A stretch of DNA of 45,028 bases from Hyphomicrobiales bacterium (GCA_900472785.1 UCJH01000028.1:1-45028); one strand, 5' to 3'. Numbered from the stretch's first letter, positions 21,836 through 29,974 are shown. Made by a program: numbers and translations. Notes: generated from the sequence alone by a model not told the origin.

Positions 21836-23491
21836 TTAGGCTGCTTTAGCTTTCAATCCGTGCGGCTGCCAATTCCACGGAAGCAATTGCTCCAGCTTAC
21901 TGATTGGCGTGTCGGCGATGCGGGCCAGGAGGTCAGCAAGCCAAGCCTGCGGATCGATGTCGTTGAGCTTGGCACTCATGATCAGCGTCGCCATGAAGGC
22001 AGCACGATCAGCGCCGCGATCCGATCCGGCGAAGAGCCATGACTTCCTCCCGAGAGCAAAGCCTCTCAGCGCTCGTTCGGCCGCGGTGTTCGTGAGACAA
22101 ATCCGGCCGTCGTCGAGGAAAGACGTGAAGCCGTTCCAGCGCTTCAGCATGTAGTCGATCGGCTCGGCGACCGGAGAACTGCGCGACAGTTTTGCCCGTT
22201 CGGTTTGAAGCCAGCAGCGCAGTTCGCCGACAAGCGGCAGGCTGTCCTTGCGACGGCGCTCCAGGCGTTCCGCTGCGGCAAGCCCGTTGATCTGCCGCTC
22301 GATGTCGAACAGGGCATCGATCCGTTTGACGGCTTCCAACGCCATAGGCGAGATCGGTGCGGCGCGGCTGCCGCGTTTGGCATTCGTGGCGATGTCGGCC
22401 AGCACGAAGAACTTGCGCCTCGCGTGCGACCAGCAGAGCGCCTGCGTCAGCGGCCCCGGATCGCGGTCTACCTTGAACAGCGGATTGTAGCCGCCGTAGG
22501 CATCTGCCTGCAGAATGCCGGTGAAGTTCTTCAAGTGGCGCTCGGGATGCTCCTGCCGCCGGTCTCGCGAGGCATAGTAGAGTGCCGCCGGCGGCGATTG
22601 CCCGCCGAACGGCCGGTCATCCCGGACATAGGTCCAGATGCGACCCGTATCGGTCTTTCCCTTCGCCAGGATCGGCACTGTGGTGTCGTCACCATGCAAC
22701 CGCTCGGCAGCCAGGACATGTGCTTCGATCAACGAATGGAGTGGCTTCAGCGCGGCGGCGCAAGCGCCGACCTGATCCGCCAGCGTCGACAGGCTGAGGT
22801 CGATACCCTCTCGGGCATAGCGCTCGCTCTGGCGGTTCAGCGGTTGATGCTGGGCGAACTTCTCAAACAGGATCATCGCCAACAGGTTCGGCCCGGCAAA
22901 GCCCCGCGGCGTCACATGGAAAGGAGCTGGTGGCTGGGTGATCTTCTCGCATGCGCGACAGGTGAACTTCTCCCGTACCGTTTGGATCACCTTCCACTGA
23001 CGCGGGATGACCTCGAGGGTCTCGGTGATGTCTTCGCCAAGCTTCGAGAGCTTGGCTGAACCGCAGCAGGGGCAGTTCGTCGGTGCAGCGAGGACGACCC
23101 GCTCACGCGGCAGATGTTCGGGAAACGGCTTGCGTGATGGGCGCTTGCGCTCGAAAGCCCTCACGGTCGAGGCTTTGGCCGCAGCCTCTGCCGCCAGTTC
23201 GTCTTCGCCAGCGTCAGCCTCCAGCTCCTCGAGCTGCAGTTCCATCTGTTCGAGGAGTCGCGCCTTGCGTTCTGACCGGCTGCCGTAAAGCTCGCGGCGA
23301 ACCTTCTCGATCTCCAGCTTCAACCGCGCGATCAGCGCTTCGGAATGCGACACGAGCGCCTTTGCGCTGGCGGCTTGCGCCTTGGCGGTCGCTGCTTCTG
23401 CCTCGGCAGTGATACGCCGCGCACGCTCCTCGGCCAGCAGTGCAAGCGCACTGGCAAGGTCGTCCGGAAGCTCATCAGTCGCGTCGCTCAT
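21836..23491 (-). CDS. tnpC: IS66-family transposase TnpC
   Basis: 551 residues, full length. N-terminal coiled coil (SHSEALIARLKLEIEKVRRE), LYGSRSERK motif, zinc ribbon CPCCGSAKL...CRACEK, then the DDE core: LHGDDTTVPIL (Asp), LQADAYGGYN (Asp), ALCWSHARRKF and the Glu in TNTAAERALRG. The tail has ELEQLLPWNW-like KLEQLLPWNWQPH typical of the C-terminal IS66 domain. It catalyses strand transfer of the element. Confidence 0.95.
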   Translation of the reverse strand: MSDATDELPDDLASALALLAEERARRITAEAEAATAKAQAASAKALVSHSEALIARLKLEIEKVRRELYGSRSERKARLLEQMELQLEELEADAGEDELAAEAAAKASTVRAFERKRPSRKPFPEHLPRERVVLAAPTNCPCCGSAKLSKLGEDITETLEVIPRQWKVIQTVREKFTCRACEKITQPPAPFHVTPRGFAGPNLLAMILFEKFAQHQPLNRQSERYAREGIDLSLSTLADQVGACAAALKPLHSLIEAHVLAAERLHGDDTTVPILAKGKTDTGRIWTYVRDDRPFGGQSPPAALYYASRDRRQEHPERHLKNFTGILQADAYGGYNPLFKVDRDPGPLTQALCWSHARRKFFVLADIATNAKRGSRAAPISPMALEAVKRIDALFDIERQINGLAAAERLERRRKDSLPLVGELRCWLQTERAKLSRSSPVAEPIDYMLKRWNGFTSFLDDGRICLTNTAAERALRGFALGRKSWLFAGSDRGADRAAFMATLIMSAKLNDIDPQAWLADLLARIADTPISKLEQLLPWNWQPHGLKAKAA

Positions 23492-23536
23492 GGCAGGATG
23501 GAATCATATTCGAGTCCGCTATTCCAGTGCTTTTGC

Positions 23537-23884
23537 TCATCCTGCCGATGTTGGCCGCCAGGTCTTTTGCGGCATCCGCCAGTCTATTCCTTCGAGCAGA
23601 TAACCGAGCTGCGCCGGTGTGATCACCACCGTACCGTCGGCCGCCGACGGCCAGATGAAGCGGCCGCGCTCCAGCTTCTTCGTGAACAGACAGGCTCCTT
23701 GTCCATCATGCCAGATCACCTTGATCAGGCCTCCACCGCGACCCCGGAACACGAACAGATGTCCGCACATCGGATCGCGCTTCAGCGTCTCCTGCACCAT
23801 CAGCGACAGACCGGGGAAGCCTTTGCGCATGTCCGTGTGACCGGTCGCCAGCCAGACCTTCACACCACTCGGGACCGGGATCAT
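23537..23884 (-). CDS. tnpB: IS66 accessory protein TnpB (Orf2)
   Basis: 115 residues with the hallmark VKVWLATGHTDMRKGFPGL, HLFVFRGRGGGLIKVIWHDG and GACLFTKKLERGRFIWP. Full family length. Needed for IS66 transposition, exact role unknown. Its start overlaps the tnpA stop by four bases (ATGA), so translation is coupled. Confidence 0.95.
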   Translation of the reverse strand: MIPVPSGVKVWLATGHTDMRKGFPGLSLMVQETLKRDPMCGHLFVFRGRGGGLIKVIWHDGQGACLFTKKLERGRFIWPSAADGTVVITPAQLGYLLEGIDWRMPQKTWRPTSAG

Positions 23885-24291
23885 CGCCGTCCCAGTACAA
23901 CATCGAGAATGCGGCCCAATGCGTCCGTGTCGATGTCACTGTCCACCCGGACACGACGGCCCCGACCCAGCTCAATCGTTACATCGCTGCGCTTCCGGCG
24001 AGAAGGTGATGGGGCGGGTGGCTCCGAGGGTATCGGCTGAGCTGTCGGTGCGGTCTCGGACACAATCACAGGCACCAATGTGCCCGCCGTCGGTGTCGAC
24101 GACTCATCAACTCGGCAAAGCTCCTTGCGCCAACGGAAGAGCTGGCTGACATGGATGCCGGCCGCGCGGGCAATCTCGGAGAGTACCGCGCCCGGCTCGA
24201 GGCACGCGGCAACCAGCCGCTCTTTGTCCTCCCGAGACCACCGCCGCCGGCGCTCGACAGACGTTATCACTTCAATCGGATGCTTCGTCAT
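23881..24291 (-). CDS. tnpA: IS66 accessory protein TnpA (helix-turn-helix)
   Basis: 136 residues. N-terminal helix-turn-helix RRRWSREDKERLVAACLEPG then LSEIARAAGIHVSQLFRWRK binds the element ends; the C-terminal half (ELGRGRRVRVDSDIDTDALG) matches IS66 TnpA. The ATG at 24291 is preceded by AGGAG that lies partly within an 18 bp palindrome. Confidence 0.9.
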   Translation of the reverse strand: MTKHPIEVITSVERRRRWSREDKERLVAACLEPGAVLSEIARAAGIHVSQLFRWRKELCRVDESSTPTAGTLVPVIVSETAPTAQPIPSEPPAPSPSRRKRSDVTIELGRGRRVRVDSDIDTDALGRILDVVLGRR

Positions 24292-24300
24292 ATGACTACT

Positions 24301-24318
24301 CCTAGTGCTAGCACTAGG
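24301..24318 (-). promoter_or_regulatory. Perfect 18 bp palindrome overlapping the tnpA ribosome binding site
   Basis: CCTAGTGCTAGCACTAGG is a perfect inverted repeat. On the minus strand its last AGG begins the AGGAG ribosome binding site of tnpA, so the RNA hairpin could hide that site, or the DNA palindrome could bind TnpA. Confidence 0.6.
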
Positions 24319-24369
24319 ACTTCCGATGTTCGCCTCAACCTCGCAAGACGGCCTTCACCGGGGGCTTAC

Positions 24370-24578
24370 GCGACGGCCTGCGCCTTGAACTCATCAGACC
24401 AGCGGCGCCGAAATTGACGCGGCGCGCCTTCGAGCCGTTCGGGAACAGCCTCGATCATATGAAAGTTTCTAGTTCCAGAGCTAGGCGCAGACATAGAAGC
24501 TCACAGTTCGTGAATTCGTCTGTCCGCAATACCGGAGCCGCCACTACCGACGCCAGATGGGGTCAGCTTGTCGCTTAC
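24370..24578 (-). mobile_element. Second IS66-like remnant (TnpA N-terminus and one end)
   Basis: From ATG 24458 the minus strand reads MIEAVPERLEGAPRQF, RRRWSDEFKAQAVA, the start of a different IS66 TnpA, and is cut at 24370 by the intact IS66. Further out, CAGCTTGTCGCTTAC ends at 24578, which as GTAAGCGACAAGCTG looks like this element's terminal repeat. Only about 210 bp remain. Confidence 0.7.
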
Positions 24579-24822
24579 CGACATCGGCGACATGCTACCA
24601 TTTAACTTCGCCATAGCCTCCGCTGTCGGACTGACCCGGATATACCTTCACAAAAGCGGCCGCTTGGGAGATGTCGCCTACGTCGATGTGCATGGAAATC
24701 ACGCTTACCAGAAGACGTTAACATGCTCGAGGGCGCGGCTTTCCTGAGGCAGCCATTGACAGCGGAATCGATACACAGCCACCTATGGGAAGGGAGTGTA
24801 CGCGGTCTTAGTCTCGCAGCAT
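24579..24822. other. Unassigned stretch
   Basis: No gene that I can support. One plus frame reads IASAVGLTRIYLHKSGRLGD, faintly like the helix-turn-helix end of Crp/Fnr regulators, and may be a remnant. Confidence 0.3.
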
Positions 24823-25047
24823 CTACGCAAGGGCGATTTCCATCGGCGAAAGCATCGCTTTGAGTTGGCTCCTATCTTGTATTCCGAACTGGGACCAGTC
24901 GATGAGTGCGCCTGCTTTCTCGGTTCCTGCGTCCGACGACACTGTTACGGCATTTTCCAGGCACCACTCGTCGAGTATGGCGCGCAGCATATCCATGTCC
25001 GTCGAGGACAGGCTTACCTGTGATGCAATCTTCGAGAATACTGGCAT
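24823..25047 (-). CDS. Small protein of unknown function
   Basis: ATG 25047 follows GGGGGATGTC; 74 residues (MPVFSKIASQVSLSSTDMDM, then LRAILDEWCLENAV and a C-terminal QFGIQDRSQLKAMLSP). It looks like a soluble helical protein of rhizobial type; I do not recognise a named family. A 31-base hairpin at 25100-25130 lies 53 bases upstream and may regulate it or end an opposing transcript. Confidence 0.6.
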   Translation of the reverse strand: MPVFSKIASQVSLSSTDMDMLRAILDEWCLENAVTVSSDAGTEKAGALIDWSQFGIQDRSQLKAMLSPMEIALA

Positions 25048-25099
25048 GACATCCCCCGATTCATACAAGTGGTGAGGTCATACTCGCTTAATGCGCCAA

Positions 25100-25130
25100 G
25101 CTTGCAACTCCCTAAATAAGGGAGTCAAGC
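25100..25130. promoter_or_regulatory. Long hairpin upstream of small gene
   Basis: GCTTG-CA-ACTCCCT at 25100-25113 pairs with AGGGAGT-CAAGC at 25119-25130 around AAATA, with only a two-base bulge. It could be an operator, attenuator or terminator; no T tract on either side. Confidence 0.55.
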
Positions 25131-25208
25131 CTGCGAAAAGTAATACTAGTCGGCTGTTTTTAAAGCCTGACCGTATCGGCAGAACTAGGTCTTCAGTTCC
25201 AGCCTCTC

Positions 25209-26078
25209 ATGGATGACCACAGTATCACCTGTTCGATGAGCCGCTCTGGAAAATTGCGGGCAAGTAAGGATGCCAGAGCGGATGGATTCGCTTGCATAAA
25301 GCGCTTCTACAACGCGAAGCTATTGATACATAGCGGGTTATCGCTCTTTTGTTTGCGGTTTGTTTTGGCTTCTGTTGTCGGCAAGGCCGACAATCGAATG
25401 GAGCTCACCGAGGTTGACAACCAATTAATTTCCAATTCAAGTTGCTCAACTCCAAAGAATCAATCAGTGAGTGCACTCAAAGATATGTCGCAAAACATGA
25501 CAAAATCTTATCGCATAAGTCCGCTCTCGGTATCTCTCATCTTTTTCGTTGTCGTTGTTGTCGCAATCGGAGGTTTGGATGTGTTCCTGCGATCGCAAAA
25601 TGACGCGACTGATGAGGATAGGGCTCTCGGTGTCAGCACGCGAATGGGAGACTATAGAAGCTTCAGTTCGATAGGAATGCTGCCGCTATCTCTGGTGCTC
25701 GCGCTGAACAAATGGCCTGATCGCGCCTCGTGTCTTGCGGATCAAGAAGCTAGTATCCTTCGTTGGAAGGACTTTGGCAGCACAACCGAGGCCGAAGTGT
25801 GTTTGAGTCGGGTGTTCACTAAAACCAGAACAGATGATGAAATCGTCGCAATTTTAGCTGCCAATGGTTTTGCCGGAGCAATGGTCCGAACAGTGCGAAG
25901 TCCTGTGAATAGCGCAAAAACCCGAGTTTCTGCAAGTTGCCTGATTAGAACGCCTTACTGCGGGGTGACCTTACAGAATTTCTGGCATTTCCCATTCGAA
26001 ATCTATTCGTCTTCCGTCGAGATTTTCCGCGACGGATCCACAACTTTGAATATAAAAGTTCATAAGATTGCGAAGTGA
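25209..26078 (+). CDS. Hypothetical single-pass membrane protein, atypical base composition
   Basis: 289 codons from 25209, but the true start may be one of the ATGs near 25482-25497 (MTKSYRISPLSVSLIFFVVV). The second choice gives about 193 residues with an N-terminal membrane helix (SLIFFVVVVVAIGGLDVFL) and a periplasmic domain that has Cys in RASCLADQE, AEVCLSR and SASCLIRTPYCG. The DNA is visibly richer in A/T than its neighbours, which suggests recent transfer. No known family. It is followed six bases on by a small gene that an IS5 element has split. Confidence 0.5.
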   Translation: MDDHSITCSMSRSGKLRASKDARADGFACIKRFYNAKLLIHSGLSLFCLRFVLASVVGKADNRMELTEVDNQLISNSSCSTPKNQSVSALKDMSQNMTKSYRISPLSVSLIFFVVVVVAIGGLDVFLRSQNDATDEDRALGVSTRMGDYRSFSSIGMLPLSLVLALNKWPDRASCLADQEASILRWKDFGSTTEAEVCLSRVFTKTRTDDEIVAILAANGFAGAMVRTVRSPVNSAKTRVSASCLIRTPYCGVTLQNFWHFPFEIYSSSVEIFRDGSTTLNIKVHKIAK

Positions 26079-26207
26079 GGCAGTATGACGATTTATCTCG
26101 CAGGCAACCTGATCAGCAGTATTAGCTTTACCGGGTTTGGCCATCTGCAGCTTGTACGCGATGGGCAAGAAATCGAGGTCCAAGCTCCACAACCTTGGAA
26201 CACGTTA

Positions 26208-27141
26208 GAGCCTGACTGAAAAAGAATTGAGTGAAATCAGCCAGTTGTGATTCCTTCGGATTTGCTTAGGATTCGATGGAGACCGCAATGGGTTGGACTG
26301 ATTTCACCCGTAGCCAATATGGCCGACGGACAGGACGTTACGCAAGTGATCTGTCGGACAGGGAGTGGTCGCTGATCGCTCCGTTTATGCCGAGGCCACG
26401 CAGGCTCGGTCGACCGCGCAAGACGGAATTGCGCGAGGTTCTGAACGCATTGCTTTATATCGCGTCGACCGGATGCCAATGGCGGATGCTCCCGAAGGAT
26501 TTTCCACCCTATTCAACCGTGCAGGGCTACTTCTACGAGTGGCGGGCGACTGGCATGTGGCTGAGGATCAACCATCATCTCGTTATGGAGACGCGAGAGC
26601 TGGAAGGAAAGGAAGTCTCACCGACGGCAGGGGTGATCGACAGTCAGAGTGTCAAAACGACCGAAAGCGGAGGGATTGCGGGCTATGATGCGGGCAAGAA
26701 AATTTAAGGCCGCAAGCGCCATATCGTCGTCGACACGCTCGGCTTGATAGTGGGGCTCGTCGTTCACAGTGCTGACATTCAGGACCGCGATGGTGCAGCG
26801 ACGGCTCTCGAAACTATTCTCAGACGCTGGCCGTGGCTCAGGCATATTTTTGCTGACGGCGGCTATGCCGGTCCGAAAATGCGGGCGGCATTACGCAAGG
26901 TCGGCAAGTTCACGTTGCAGATCGTCAAACGAACAGACAAGGCGAAGGGCTTCGAAGTGCTGCCGCGTCGCTGGGTCGTGGAGCCCACATTCGCCTGGCT
27001 TGGAAGATGCAGGCGACTGGCCAAGGATTGGGAGAAATCAATCGCTTCCGCTGAAGCCTGGATGCTGATCGCCCACATCCGCCTTCTCACCCGAAGGCTT
27101 GCAAGATACCATGTTTATTGAGTTCTTTTCGAGTCAGGCTC
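26208..27141 (+). mobile_element. IS5-family insertion sequence with TA target duplication
   Basis: Ends GAGCCTGACTGAAAAAGAA (left) and the inverted GAGCCTGACTCGAAAAGAA (right, 27123-27141) match at 17 of 19 positions. TA flanks both ends (26206-26207, 27142-27143), as for the IS427/IS1031 groups. Length about 934 bp. The transposase has an internal stop, so the copy is probably dead. Confidence 0.85.
26276..27121 (+). pseudogene. IS5-family transposase with in-frame stop
   Basis: One continuous frame: DLSDREWSLIAPFMPRPRRL, GCQWRMLPKDFPPYSTVQGY, VIDSQSVKTTESGG (first Asp), GYDAGKKI, then TAA at 26705-26707, then GRKRHIVVDTLGL, FADGGYAGPKM (second Asp) and WVVEPTFAWLGRCRRLAKDW (Glu). The expected residue at the stop is Lys (AAA to TAA). 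All DDE residues are otherwise present, so only this nonsense change inactivates it. Translation could start at 26276 or at the ATG at 26285-26287 (MGWTDFTRSQYG). Confidence 0.9.
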
Positions 27142-27346
27142 TAAGTCCTTTGAATGAAGCGTGTCGCAACTTTCCATCCCCAGTCCACGTTCGAAATTCT
27201 ACCTCCGCGACAACGACGGCAATAAAGGATTGTTCGTGACAGCCCAGAAATGGGCGACTGTATGCTGTCGGTGGGGAAATCGGGTGGCCGGAGCGGTTGG
27301 ACGCCCTGGAGACGCGGCAGGTTCACAGCCAAACCGCATCGATGTT

Positions 27347-27652
27347 CTATCGGGAAGCCGTCACACCCGACCCCTGGTATTCTTCCATGATCTCGGCACC
27401 CTCGTCTGTGATTCCGAGGATAGCGTCGCAGGTCTTGGCCTCCGGCTCCTCGCCGATGATCTCGAACACCTGTTCGAGGCGCTCAACGTGAACCTTGGTT
27501 TCGGCGAGATGTTTGGCAAAGGCGTCCATAAGCTGCACGCTCGTCGCTGCTTCTTCCATTTTGGGAAGTGTTTCGACGATCTTCTTCTCCGCGAAATATA
27601 CGTCCTTCAAGGTGTCGAGGAACAGGTCTTGGAGCTTCTTGGTTTCGCCCAT
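27347..27652 (-). CDS. DUF892 (YciE-like) ferritin-like protein, C-terminally truncated
   Basis: About 101 residues from ATG 27652 (or 105 from 27664). KKLQDLFLDTLKDVYFAEKK, LPKMEEAATSVQLMDAFAKH and HVERLEQVFEIIGEEPEAKT are classic DUF892 helices with the Glu residues of a ferritin-like bundle. Intact members are about 165 residues; this one turns to GSGVTASR and stops, so the last two helices are gone, probably through rearrangement near 27362. It lies 56 bases behind the membrane protein gene and probably shares its EcfG promoter. YciE/YciF proteins are stress-induced; this truncated copy may be non-functional. Confidence 0.75.
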   Translation of the reverse strand: MGETKKLQDLFLDTLKDVYFAEKKIVETLPKMEEAATSVQLMDAFAKHLAETKVHVERLEQVFEIIGEEPEAKTCDAILGITDEGAEIMEEYQGSGVTASR

Positions 27653-27708
27653 GGGTATTTCCATTCTTACGTTGGAGAGCCCGCTGGCACGATGCCAGCA
27701 GGGAGTGA

Positions 27709-28617
27709 CTAAGAGATGCGACGATCCGAAACGTCGATGATCAGCGCGCGCTTGGTGCCATAGACACCGCCAAACCAGGCAGCGATTGCACCCAGAACCA
27801 GGGCGAGGAAACCGAGAATGGCTCCGGCGGAGAGAGCCGCGGTTGCAGCCTGAGCGGCATCAAGCGCCTTCTGCTTGGCCGCCGTCACGTTGTCGCGGTA
27901 CGTCTTCTCATACTGATCGACTTGGGTGCGCGCCTGATCGACAGGAATGCTCTGCGCCTTTGCAATGGCGTCGGCCGCGCGATTGCGGGCGTCTTCAGCG
28001 GTTGCTTCGTCGCCCATGACGACTGCCTGCATCGCCGACACTGCGGCGTTCTGCAGAGCCTGCGGATCGTTTCCTGTCGTCGAACGAATCTGCTGTTCGA
28101 TACCGCCCATCGGATTGGTCGAGTTGGCGATTGCGGGCGCGGCTGCGGTGACTGCTGTCGCAGCCGTGGAGCCGACTCCACTGACGACGGACGAAAGACC
28201 ACTGAATGCACCACCGACAAGCGCGCCGACGGAGGTGGTCAGCAGATAGAGAACGATGAGCGTGGTGACTGCCCAGGAGGAAACACCTTGATAGCCGCCC
28301 GTCGAGTTGCTGGGCCGGCCAGACAGTCGGCTGGCAACGTAGCCACCCACAAAAGAAGCGATGATGCCTGCGATCACAAACCATATCCCGCCAGCGATCG
28401 AGAACGTGCTGGCTTCGGGATTGTCGTATGTCGCGGGATCAAGGACCGCCGCACCGATGCCGACCCCAAGAAGGTTCAACAGAAACTGTGTGCTGAGCGC
28501 GATCGCGACGCCCGCAAAAATCGCACCCCATGAAACTTTGTTGAGGGCGGCGGTTGTCGATGAAGAGACGCTGTAGGCCGTGTCGTGAGAGAGATTGGTC
28601 GAGATTGGCGTGGTCAT
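27709..28617 (-). CDS. Conserved membrane protein (rhizobial PhnA-like annotation type)
   Basis: 302 residues; AAAGGACCCAAC precedes the ATG. Membrane segments lie near residues 30-60 (WGAIFAGVAIALSTQFLLNL and LGVGIGAAVL), 73-97, 113-140 and 262-287, with a long Ala-rich cytoplasmic or periplasmic helical region between (QALQNAAVSAMQAVVMGDEA to QVDQYEKTYRDNVTAAKQK). I recognise the type as a conserved rhizobial membrane protein often mislabelled PhnA-like; it has no alkylphosphonate motif. A canonical EcfG-type promoter lies 40-64 bases upstream. Role in envelope stress is inferred. Confidence 0.7.
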   Translation of the reverse strand: MTTPISTNLSHDTAYSVSSSTTAALNKVSWGAIFAGVAIALSTQFLLNLLGVGIGAAVLDPATYDNPEASTFSIAGGIWFVIAGIIASFVGGYVASRLSGRPSNSTGGYQGVSSWAVTTLIVLYLLTTSVGALVGGAFSGLSSVVSGVGSTAATAVTAAAPAIANSTNPMGGIEQQIRSTTGNDPQALQNAAVSAMQAVVMGDEATAEDARNRAADAIAKAQSIPVDQARTQVDQYEKTYRDNVTAAKQKALDAAQAATAALSAGAILGFLALVLGAIAAWFGGVYGTKRALIIDVSDRRIS

Positions 28618-28656
28618 GTTGGGTCCTTTGCATGCGCAGACTTGTGATGGCAGCTG

Positions 28657-28681
28657 AACTCAAAGTCGCCACATTTGTTCC
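28657..28681 (-). promoter_or_regulatory. EcfG-type general stress promoter
   Basis: Minus strand GGAAC (28681-28677), 17 bases, GTT (28659-28657); start of transcription near 28650, leader about 33 bases. The 300 bases beyond (28682-28980) hold no gene that I can see. Confidence 0.75.
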
Positions 28682-28980
28682 ACCACCGTCGCCCGTTAAG
28701 CTGTTTCAGCCCGTCCCGTTATTAGACATAAACGCGCAAGGCCCTCTCTTACCTTGCCGAGTCTGACATGCACCGGGACCGGATGGGAAAGCGACACGCC
28801 TCCGAATTTCAGCCTCGTTCAGCAGGTCTACGGGCCTTCTTGTAGCCGAAGCAGACATTCTCGCCGCGTCCCCCCTAGGGGCAAAGCTCTCAGAGGTGTA
28901 ACGCTTTTGTTCCCCTCGCCTAGATGATTAGCAGGGCTCGTGTGATGGCACCGATAGCCGCGTAGAAGTCGCTTCAAGAG

Positions 28981-29331
28981 TTAGCCATTCGTAGGCTCAC
29001 AGTTGAACGTGCTGCGCGCAATCGGCACGAGACGCGCAATCTCCGACCCTCGGTCGCTGACACAAAGGTCGATGTCGAACCAGCTATTTTGATTGAGGAG
29101 ATCGAGAATCGCGATGGCCATCCGCCCGGCGCAGACGGGATTGGTGCGAAGGTCGATAAGGCCTCCATCTTCCCCCGTGAGCCGGACAACCATTTCGCCG
29201 TCTTCCATCGGCCGAAAGCACATGGCGCTGACGAAGCCGATGACGTCTTCCTCAGCGAGCCCGTGGGGTGACGGCCGCTGATCGTTGAACAGGGCGTTGG
29301 CTTCAGATTTGGCTACATCGGTAAAGGGCAT
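28981..29331 (-). CDS. Hypothetical protein behind DUF4142 gene
   Basis: I choose ATG 29331 (MPFTDVAKSEANALFNDQRP) with GAGAGA upstream, giving 116 residues. The protein looks soluble, alpha/beta, with VSAMCFRPMEDGEMVVRLTG and AGRMAIAILDLLNQNSWFDI. No family recognised. It starts 54 bases after the DUF4142 gene on the same strand and is probably cotranscribed. Confidence 0.6.
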   Translation of the reverse strand: MPFTDVAKSEANALFNDQRPSPHGLAEEDVIGFVSAMCFRPMEDGEMVVRLTGEDGGLIDLRTNPVCAGRMAIAILDLLNQNSWFDIDLCVSDRGSEIARLVPIARSTFNCEPTNG

Positions 29332-29385
29332 CGCTGTCTCTCGTAATGATGGGCTGCGCATCGCGGCGCAGCCCGATAATAAATG

Positions 29386-29931
29386 TCAGGCCTTCAGCAT
29401 GGCCAGATGATCGAGATGCTCGTTGATCATGCCGCGTGCCAGCTTGGCAACGCTGAGATGTTCATGATTCTGGCCAACCTTCAGATAGTCTTCCTGGATC
29501 ACAAGCAGCTTTTTGTGACCGTCCAATTGTGCAGCCACGTATGCTTTGTCGAACCCCGCCCCACTCAGTCCCTTCAGCGTAGCCAACGCGTCCTTGCCCG
29601 CAGGATCAAGCATAGCCTCGACTTCGGCCTCTGTCGGTACCTTGAGGGCGCCCTCTGCCTTTTCCATTTCCATCGACTTCAGGATGTCGGCGATCGTCTC
29701 CTGCTCGGCGACTTCGAACTTGGCGAACATTTTGACCATGTCTGCACTCGCCATTTCCACGGCGAGGCGGCTGGTGGCCAGCGACAGCGAGCCGACCATC
29801 CTGGTCATGTCGGCATGCTTCTTCTCGGCTTCACCCGTTTCCGATGTCGCGGCGAACAACTGCGGCGCGGAAAGAAGGGAGGGTATGAACGCGGTGGCTG
29901 CAAGGGTAGTTAGCAACTGACGACGGATCAT
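29386..29931 (-). CDS. DUF4142 family exported protein
   Basis: 181 residues; AAGGAGACAAAA precedes the ATG. A signal peptide (IRRQLLTTLAATAFIPSLLS, cleavage after LFA near residue 27) is followed by a four-helix, ferritin-like DUF4142 domain: VEMASADMVKMFAKFEVAEQ, ETIADILKSME, LDGHKKLLVIQEDYLKVG and NEHLDHLAML. DUF4142 proteins are periplasmic or outer-membrane associated and often stress-induced. First gene of a likely two-gene operon. A weak EcfG-like site and a small hairpin lie in front. Confidence 0.8.
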   Translation of the reverse strand: MIRRQLLTTLAATAFIPSLLSAPQLFAATSETGEAEKKHADMTRMVGSLSLATSRLAVEMASADMVKMFAKFEVAEQETIADILKSMEMEKAEGALKVPTEAEVEAMLDPAGKDALATLKGLSGAGFDKAYVAAQLDGHKKLLVIQEDYLKVGQNHEHLSVAKLARGMINEHLDHLAMLKA

Positions 29932-29946
29932 TTTTGTCTCCTTAGG

Positions 29947-29964
29947 ACGCCGACCATTCGGCGT
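29947..29964. repeat. Small hairpin in the DUF4142 leader
   Basis: ACGCCGA (29947-29953) and TCGGCGT (29958-29964) form a 7 bp stem with a four-base loop, 16 bases before the DUF4142 start on the minus strand. It may protect or regulate the mRNA. Confidence 0.5.
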
Positions 29965-29974
29965 GATCGCTTCT

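Larger units (their letters stand above)
21811..24369 (-). mobile_element. Complete IS66-family insertion sequence
   Basis: The left end reads GTAAGCATCCGGTGAAGGC (21811-21829); the right end (24351-24369) is its inverted copy with two mismatches. Inside are intact tnpA, tnpB and tnpC on the minus strand, so the element looks active. Flanks do not share the 8 bp duplication expected for IS66; only GCGAC is common (21806-21810 and 24370-24374). It joins the broken regulator on the left to another IS66-like remnant on the right. Confidence 0.9.
26085..27239 (+). pseudogene. Small gene split by IS5-family insertion
   Basis: ATG 26085 (GAGG upstream) reads MTIYLAGNLISSISFTGFGH, LQLVRDGQEIEVQAPQPWNT up to 26207, where the IS begins. 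Removing the IS and one copy of the TA duplication lets the frame continue from 27144 (SPLNEACRNFPSPVHVRNST) to a TGA at 27237-27239, about 72 residues in all. The downstream half may be chance. Family not recognised; it shares an operon with the membrane protein before it. Confidence 0.5.

Noticed and set aside
22205-23059. 284-codon plus-strand frame
   Set aside because: Antisense to the IS66 tnpC gene, which has full family motifs.
27922-28533. 203-codon plus-strand frame
   Set aside because: Antisense to the conserved membrane protein gene that has a promoter and ribosome binding site.
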